Source: Micromonospora avicenniae
Lineage (GTDB): Bacteria; Actinomycetota; Actinomycetes; Mycobacteriales; Micromonosporaceae
Direction of reading: 5' to 3'
NCBI RefSeq assembly: GCF_900156065.1
Contig: NZ_FTNF01000005.1
Span: 186,001-250,000, forward strand
DNA: 64,000 bases
Under the pieces are notes generated by a model. That model was not told the DNA's origin. It ran no database searches and saw only the letters and a program-made list of their open reading frames with translations. Shown here piece by piece: positions 59,233-64,000 of this stretch (the first letter of the stretch is position 1; each line of letters opens with the position of its first letter). The position numbers and the translations under genes are program-made.

Positions 59233-59928
59233 TCAGGACACCAATCCGGTCAGTACGGCGAACGGGATCACCAGGAAGCCGCCGCAGATGACGACGGCGA
59301 CGGCCAGCGCGGAGAGTCGTGCCCATCGCTCACCCTTGGGCGTCTGCTGTCCCAGGCTGCGAAGCGCGCTGAACACACCGTGCCGGAGGTGGAAGCCCAG
59401 CGTGACGATCGCCAGGGTGTAGAAGAGCGTGACGTACCAGCGCTCCGGCGCGAAGTCGGCCACGACGTTGCTGTACGGCTTGCTGCTGCTGCCGACCGGG
59501 TTCAACGTGCCGGCGCTCAGGTCCAGCAGGTGGTAGATCACGAAGAGCAGGATGATCACGCCACCCCAGCGCATCGTGCGGGCCGCGTAGCTGCCCTGGA
59601 CCTTGGGCCGGTGCGCGTACCGGACCGGGCGAGCGGCGCGCGCCCGCAGGGCCAGCACGCTTGCGGACCAGATGTGCGCCACGACGGACACCGTCAGCGC
59701 GCCGCGCAGGATCCAGAGGAACCACACACCCGGCAGCAGCGGTTTGCCGATGTCGCGCAGCCAGTGCGCGTAGTGGTCGAAAGCCGGCTGGCCCGCGAAG
59801 GCCTTCAGGTTTCCGATCATGTGCGCGACCAGGTACAGCACAAAGAAGATGCCTGACACCGCCATGACGGCCTTGAGGCCGACGTTCGAGCGGATCGGCG
59901 ACCGGGTTCTCGTCGTCGTGACTACCAC
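59233..59928 (-). CDS. sdhC: Succinate dehydrogenase cytochrome b subunit
   Basis: About 231 residues with five membrane helices (for example [60 protein letters not shown]). His residues in [22 protein letters not shown] and FHLRHGVF are heme-b ligand candidates, as in di-heme complex II. It anchors SdhAB and reduces quinone. I prefer GTG 59928, which leaves 58 bases to the operator; ATG 59970 would give 245 residues but places the start next to the palindrome and probable promoter. First gene of sdhCAB, divergent from lysR. Confidence 0.94.
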   Translation of the reverse strand: MVVTTTRTRSPIRSNVGLKAVMAVSGIFFVLYLVAHMIGNLKAFAGQPAFDHYAHWLRDIGKPLLPGVWFLWILRGALTVSVVAHIWSASVLALRARAARPVRYAHRPKVQGSYAARTMRWGGVIILLFVIYHLLDLSAGTLNPVGSSSKPYSNVVADFAPERWYVTLFYTLAIVTLGFHLRHGVFSALRSLGQQTPKGERWARLSALAVAVVICGGFLVIPFAVLTGLVS

Positions 59929-59986
59929 AGGGCCGACGCTAGGAGTAGTTCGATCAGTCGTCCAATGCATCGACAGCGCAGTCTTG

Positions 59987-60001
59987 ATAGCCGTAGGCTA
60001 T
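59987..60001. promoter_or_regulatory. LysR-type operator between sdhC and lysR
   Basis: ATAGCCGTAGGCTAT is a perfect palindrome with 6-base arms and a 3-base centre, matching the T-N11-A LysR box. It ends four bases before the lysR ATG at 60006 and overlaps an alternative ATG at 60000. The probable -35 TTGGAC for sdhC lies 20-30 bases away on the minus strand. It suggests autoregulation plus control of sdhCAB. Confidence 0.72.
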
Positions 60002-60005
60002 GGGC

Positions 60006-60935
60006 ATGCAGCTGCACCAGCTGAGGTACTTCGTAGCGGTGGCCGAAGTACGACATTTCACCCAGGCTGCCGACATCGTCGGCATAACCCAGCCGTCGCT
60101 GAGTAAGCAAATTCACGCTCTGGAGGGCGACCTGGGAGCCCCGCTCTTCGAACGAGTAAGAGGCAACATCGCTCTCACCGCGGCGGGCGAGGTGCTCCTG
60201 CCGTTGGCCAGACGGATCCTCGCCGACGTCGACACCGCCACCCGGGAGGTGCAGGAACTGGTCGGGCTCCGGCGCGGGCGGGTCCGCCTCGGCGCCACCC
60301 CCAGCCTGGCCACCTCGCTCGCCCCGCCGGTGCTGCGCCGGTTCCGCGACGCGCACCCCGCGGTGGACCTGCGGGTGGAGGAGGGCGGCTCCCAGGACCT
60401 GGTCCGTGACCTGCTTCGGGGCGACCTGGATCTCGCGCTGATCATCATGCCGGGCCAGGGCGCGGACCCGGGGCTGCGCGTCGACCCGATCCTGCGGGAG
60501 AGCCTCGTGGTCGCCTCCGTGGCGGAACCGGGGACCCCCGCCGACGCCGACGAGCTGCGCATCACCGACCTGCGCGACCGGCCGATGGTGATGTTCCGCG
60601 AGGGCTACGACCTGCGCGACGCCACCATTCAGGCGTGCCGGGCGGCCGGCTTCGAACCGACGTTCGCCGTCGACGGCGGCGAGATGGACGCCGTGCTGAG
60701 CTTCGTCGAGGCCGGGCTGGGCATCGCGCTGGTGCCGGGCATCGTCGTCGCCCGCCGCCCGGGCGTACGCATCACGCGGCTCGCCCCGCCGGGCGTGACC
60801 CGGACCATCGCGGTGGCCCGGCGCCGCGACGTGGTGCCGACCAACGCCGGTCGGGAGCTGCGCCGCATCCTGCTGGAGTACGTCCGCGACGCCACCGCCG
60901 AGGGCGAACTCCCACCGGGCGTCGAACCGCTGTAG
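60006..60935 (+). CDS. LysR-family transcriptional regulator
   Basis: A 309-residue LTTR. The N-terminal winged helix reads MQLHQLRYFVAVAEVRHFTQAADIVGITQPSLSKQIHALEGDLGAPLFER; the effector domain spans about residues 90-300, with RLGATPSLATSLAPPVLRRFRDAHPAVDL and LGIALVPGIVVARRPGV. ATG 60006 gives the classical N-terminus; ATG 60000 overlaps the operator palindrome. It is divergent from sdhCAB, the likely target. Its last 307 bases are read in the opposite direction by the DUF998 frame. Confidence 0.95.
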   Translation: MQLHQLRYFVAVAEVRHFTQAADIVGITQPSLSKQIHALEGDLGAPLFERVRGNIALTAAGEVLLPLARRILADVDTATREVQELVGLRRGRVRLGATPSLATSLAPPVLRRFRDAHPAVDLRVEEGGSQDLVRDLLRGDLDLALIIMPGQGADPGLRVDPILRESLVVASVAEPGTPADADELRITDLRDRPMVMFREGYDLRDATIQACRAAGFEPTFAVDGGEMDAVLSFVEAGLGIALVPGIVVARRPGVRITRLAPPGVTRTIAVARRRDVVPTNAGRELRRILLEYVRDATAEGELPPGVEPL

Positions 60936-61615
60936 ACCCCCGCGACCCCGCCGCCGCACCGCAGATGGGCGACGAGGATCAGCAGGCAGACCTCACCGAG
61001 GCAGACGAGGCGTTCGAGCAGACCGACGTACGGGCGCAGCGGCGAACCCACCAGATAGGCGGCCACGAAAGGGATCAGCGCCACCACGCAGACACCCGCG
61101 CCCGCGACCACCGCGCGGGCGAGGCGGCCCGGATGCCGTACGGCGACGAGCAGCGCGCCCACCGGCAGGCCGGACAGGGCGGCGACGGCCGCCCAGCGGT
61201 GGATGTCCCCGGTGGTGGTCACCGCCACGCCGACCGGGTCGCGGGGAAAGACGACCAGGACCACCAGCCCCACGCACCAGGCGAGCAGCCCGGCCGGCCC
61301 CACGACTGCCAGCGGCCTTCTCCACCGGGCGATCGACCGTCCGGGCCCGCGCAGCGCCGGAGCCAGCAGCAGCGCCGAACCCGCGGCCAGCGTCAGGACG
61401 GCCACGTTGAACAGCCAACCGTGACGCGACAGCGCGTAGTCGCTGACCGTGTCCCGCACCGGGTCGACGGGATGCCCGGGCAGGTGCAGGACGCCGAACA
61501 GGAGCATCGCCACCCCGGCCCCGAACAGACCGGCGATTCGGGCGACGGCCGGCGTGCGGGTCGGCCGGGAACCGGTTCCGGTGGCCGACCCGAGGGACGT
61601 GGAGGCTGTGGGCAC
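60629..61615 (-). CDS. DUF998 family membrane protein with C-terminal run-on antisense to lysR
   Basis: A 328-residue frame. The first 225 residues are a DUF998 membrane protein: hydrophobic helices at about 25-45, 65-85, 97-120 and onward, with RDTVSDYALSRHGWLFNVAVLTLAAGSALLL, the family signature, and AVTTTGDIHRWAAVAALSGLPVG. The normal C-terminus is reached near ILVAHLRCGGG. No stop follows, and the frame continues 307 bases antisense through the 3' end of lysR, adding about 100 Ser/Arg/Thr-rich residues without domain character. Either the protein truly has this tail, or a stop was lost. GTG start at 61615. Function of DUF998 is unknown. Confidence 0.78.
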   Translation of the reverse strand: MPTASTSLGSATGTGSRPTRTPAVARIAGLFGAGVAMLLFGVLHLPGHPVDPVRDTVSDYALSRHGWLFNVAVLTLAAGSALLLAPALRGPGRSIARWRRPLAVVGPAGLLAWCVGLVVLVVFPRDPVGVAVTTTGDIHRWAAVAALSGLPVGALLVAVRHPGRLARAVVAGAGVCVVALIPFVAAYLVGSPLRPYVGLLERLVCLGEVCLLILVAHLRCGGGVAGVYSGSTPGGSSPSAVASRTYSSRMRRSSRPALVGTTSRRRATAMVRVTPGGASRVMRTPGRRATTMPGTSAMPSPASTKLSTASISPPSTANVGSKPAARHA

Positions 61616-61713
61616 GAGCCGTTCTCCTCACCCGGCGGCGCGCCCGGACGGGCACGCGAGGGCGAGCGTGTTCCCGCTCCGCCCCACACCACACCACCCG
61701 ATCAGGGCCCGTT

Positions 61714-64000
61714 TCAGCGACCCTCGGCCTCGTCCATGGCTCGGTAGATGCGCTGCTCCGACACCGGGTACGGGGTACCGAGCGCCTGGGCGAACACGTT
61801 CACCCGGAGCTCCTCGATCATCCAGCGGATCTGCCGGGCTGCCGCCGACTGCCGCCGCGCCGGCGGCAGCGCCGCCAGCATGTCCTGGTACTCCTTCTGC
61901 ACCACGGCGATCCGGTCCTGCTGCTGCTTGTCCCGCTGCGGGCTGCCCGGCAGCCGGTCCAGCCGCCGCTCGATCGCGGTCAGGTAGCGCAGCAGATCGG
62001 GCAGGCGCGCGTATCCGGCCTCCGTGATGAACCCGTCGTGCACGAGCCCGGTGAGCTGGTTGCGGATGTCGGCCAACGCGGCCACCACCGCCAGGTTCTT
62101 CGTCGCACCGAGCCGCTGCTCCACCGTGTACGCGGCGGCGAGCACCCGGCGTGCCCGCTCCATCACCTCGACCACCGTGTCGATCAGGTCGGCGCGGACC
62201 CGTTCGCGCAGCGCGGCGAAGCCGTCGGCGTCCCAGGCCGGGCCGCCCGCGTCGGTGACCAGCTTGTCGATCGCCGCGCCGGCCGCGTCCTCGATGAGCG
62301 CCTGCACCCCGCCGTGCGGGTTACGGCTGAGCGCCAGCTTCGCCTCGTTGGACAACCGCCCCTGGAGGAACTTCGCCGGTGACGGCACGGTCAGCCGCAG
62401 CAGCCGCCGCGTGCCCGCCCAGTGCGCCGCCTCCGCCTCGGGCGCCGAGTCGAAGACCCGTACGCCGACGGTGGCGCCCTCGTCGACCAGCGCCGGGTAC
62501 GCCGTCACCGCGTACCCCGCCCGGACCTGTTCGATGGTGCGGGGCAGGGTGCCGATGCTCCACTCGCGCAACCCGGTGCGGGCCACGTCCGGCGCGGCGG
62601 CCGCCACCACCTGCCGTACCTCGGTCTTCAGCTGCCGTTGCAGCGCCGGCAGGTCCTTGCCCTCGGCGACCGGTTTGTCGTCCTCGCCGAGCACCCGGAA
62701 GGTGACGCGCAGGTGCGCCGGCAGTTTCGCCGGTTCCCAGGCGTCGCGGGGCACGGTGACCCCGGTCATCCGGCGCAGCTGGCGGGTCAGGGCGTCGAGC
62801 AGCGGTTCCTCGCCGGCGGGCATGGCGGCGAGCGCCGCCCGGGCGTAGTCGGGCACCGGGACGAAGTTGCGGCGCAGCGCCTTGGGCAGTGAGCGGATAA
62901 GCGCGATGACCATTTCCTCACGCAGCCCCGGCACCTGCCAGTCGAAGGTCTCCGCCGGCACCTGGTTGAGCAGGGGCAGCGGAATGTCCACCGTGACGCC
63001 GTCGCTGGCCGTACCCGGTTCGAAGGTGTAGGTCAGCGGCAACGCCACCCCGTCGGCCCGCCACTCGTCCGGGTAGTCGGCCTCGTCGACCCCGCCGCGG
63101 CCCTCGTTGACCAGCAGCTCGCGGGTGAAGGTGAGCAGGTCGGGCCGCTCCCGCCGGACCTGCTTCCACCAGGCGTCGAAGTGCCGGCCGGAGACGACGT
63201 CGGCGGGGATGCGCGCGTCGTAGAAGTCGAAGATCGTCTGGTCGTCGACGAGGATGTCCCGCCGCCGGGCCCGGTTCTCCAACTCCTCGATCTCGGTCAG
63301 CAGGCGCTGGTTGTCGCGCCAGAACTGGTGGTGGGTCTGCCAGTCGCCCTCGACGAGCGCGTGCCGGATGAACAGCTCCCGGCTGAGCGCCGGGTCGATC
63401 CGGCCGAAGTTGACCTTCCGCGAGGTGACCAGCGGGACGCCGTAGAGGGTCACCTTCTCGTAGGCCATCACGGCCGCCTGCTTCTTCTCCCAGTGCGGCT
63501 CGCTGTAGCTGCGCTTCACCAGGTGCTGGGCGAGGGGCTCCACCCACTCCGGCTCGACCCGGCCGGCGATCCGGCCCCAGAGCCGGGACGTCTCCACCAA
63601 CTCGGCGGCCATCACCCAGCGCGGCGGCTTGCGGAACAGCGCCGAGCCGGGGAAGAGCGCGAACTTCGCGCCCCGGGCGCCGAGGTATTCGTTCTTCTGC
63701 GCGTCCTTCAGGCCCACGTGGGAGAGCAGCCCGGCCAGCAGCGACTGGTGCACCTTCGGGGTGTCGATCTCCTCCGGCAGGTCCGCGCCGCCGCCACGCC
63801 GGCCGCCGTCGGTCGCGCCGGCCTCCCGCGCCGGTCGCCCACCACGACCCCGGCCCTCCTCGGGCGTACGCAGCACCTGGCGCAGCTGGCTGACGATGTC
63901 CTGCCACTCGCGTACCCGCAGGTAGTTGAGGTACTCGGCCTTGCACATCCGGCGGAAGGCGCTGGAGGACAGGGTCCGCTGCTGCTCCCGCAGGTAGCGC
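61714..64000 (-). CDS. hrpA: ATP-dependent helicase HrpA, C-terminal part (5' end beyond the window)
   Basis: The frame is open from the right edge, whose first residues read RYLREQQRTLSSSAFRRMCKAEYLNYLRVREWQDIVSQLR, typical of the segment just after the helicase core in HrpA. The DUF3418 region follows (KFALFPGSALFRKPPRWVMAAELVETSRLWGR, VDDQTIFDFYDARIPADVVSGRHFDAWWK, LTYTFEPGTASDGVTVDIPLPLLNQV) up to the C-terminus. The DEAH motor lies outside. HrpA proteins remodel RNA, rescuing stalled ribosomes in E. coli. A Gly/Arg-rich insertion (EEGRGRGGRPAREAGATDGGRRGGGADLP) interrupts the N-terminal visible part. At least 762 residues are present. Confidence 0.95.
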   Translation of the reverse strand, partial: RYLREQQRTLSSSAFRRMCKAEYLNYLRVREWQDIVSQLRQVLRTPEEGRGRGGRPAREAGATDGGRRGGGADLPEEIDTPKVHQSLLAGLLSHVGLKDAQKNEYLGARGAKFALFPGSALFRKPPRWVMAAELVETSRLWGRIAGRVEPEWVEPLAQHLVKRSYSEPHWEKKQAAVMAYEKVTLYGVPLVTSRKVNFGRIDPALSRELFIRHALVEGDWQTHHQFWRDNQRLLTEIEELENRARRRDILVDDQTIFDFYDARIPADVVSGRHFDAWWKQVRRERPDLLTFTRELLVNEGRGGVDEADYPDEWRADGVALPLTYTFEPGTASDGVTVDIPLPLLNQVPAETFDWQVPGLREEMVIALIRSLPKALRRNFVPVPDYARAALAAMPAGEEPLLDALTRQLRRMTGVTVPRDAWEPAKLPAHLRVTFRVLGEDDKPVAEGKDLPALQRQLKTEVRQVVAAAAPDVARTGLREWSIGTLPRTIEQVRAGYAVTAYPALVDEGATVGVRVFDSAPEAEAAHWAGTRRLLRLTVPSPAKFLQGRLSNEAKLALSRNPHGGVQALIEDAAGAAIDKLVTDAGGPAWDADGFAALRERVRADLIDTVVEVMERARRVLAAAYTVEQRLGATKNLAVVAALADIRNQLTGLVHDGFITEAGYARLPDLLRYLTAIERRLDRLPGSPQRDKQQQDRIAVVQKEYQDMLAALPPARRQSAAARQIRWMIEELRVNVFAQALGTPYPVSEQRIYRAMDEAEGR

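Overview
The window is high-GC (roughly 70-73%) DNA with GTG and TTG starts, very short intergenic gaps and actinobacterial hallmarks: a GlgE-type glycogen cluster, an ECF-like sigma factor beside a CU044_5270-type protein, a TAXI lipoprotein next to a two-component system, and a Tex protein ending in an RGG-rich tail. This fits Actinomycetota, most likely Micromonosporaceae (Micromonospora or a close relative). The genus is inferred from gene content and codon use, not from a marker RNA; I saw no rRNA, tRNA, CRISPR array, insertion sequence or prophage.

Layout. (1) 1-4952: the tail of an unidentified gene, a large multi-pass membrane protein, a TagF/TagB-like polyol-phosphate transferase with its own membrane anchor, and a WbpD-like sugar N-acetyltransferase, together suggesting a wall glycopolymer locus. 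(2) 5118-15664: mixed small operons: a DUF952 protein, a two-component system convergent with an orphan TAXI binding lipoprotein, an AraC regulator divergent from an SDR, a protein resembling the LAGLIDADG half of WhiA, YaaA, a GT-C membrane glycosyltransferase and an App1-type phosphatase. (3) 15802-26068: glycogen/GlgE metabolism (glgB, glgE, glgA/glgM, glgC, pgm). The glgE-glgB operon is bracketed by two toxin-antitoxin modules, a HigBA whose toxin is frameshifted and an intact VapBC.

(4) 26148-44939: a surface polysaccharide locus of about 19 kb. It holds a Wzx-like flippase, a Wzy-like polymerase/ligase, three GT4 glycosyltransferases, an epimerase, a hexapeptide acyltransferase, a divergent NAD kinase paralogue, a complete UDP-N-acetyl-L-fucosamine cassette (CapE-CapF-CapG homologues plus a WbuB-like transferase), and a second set resembling bacillosamine synthesis (FlaA1/PglF-like 4,6-dehydratase, DegT aminotransferase, GNAT, PglC-like phosphoglycosyl transferase) with a FemAB-like acyltransferase inserted. 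A plausible reading is that PglC-like chemistry loads a diamino or amino sugar on undecaprenyl phosphate, the GTs extend it with L-FucNAc and other sugars, Wzx flips it and Wzy polymerises it. Parts of this region have visibly lower GC than the flanks.

(5) 45093-64000: housekeeping and mixed genes: a conserved hypothetical, a 650-base repeat-bearing non-coding stretch, Tex, dGTPase, a metallo-beta-lactamase-fold hydrolase, a Tat-exported beta-lactamase-like protein, an SDR plus zinc dehydrogenase operon, a sigma factor operon, sdhCAB divergent from a LysR regulator, a DUF998 protein whose frame runs antisense into lysR, and the C-terminal part of the helicase HrpA.

Strong hairpins separate most convergent gene pairs. 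The observations most worth following are the WhiA-like protein without a DNA-binding tail, the FemAB-like enzyme inside an amino-sugar operon, the CxxCxxC-bearing NAD kinase in the polysaccharide locus, and a 13-base motif shared by two intergenic regions of that locus.
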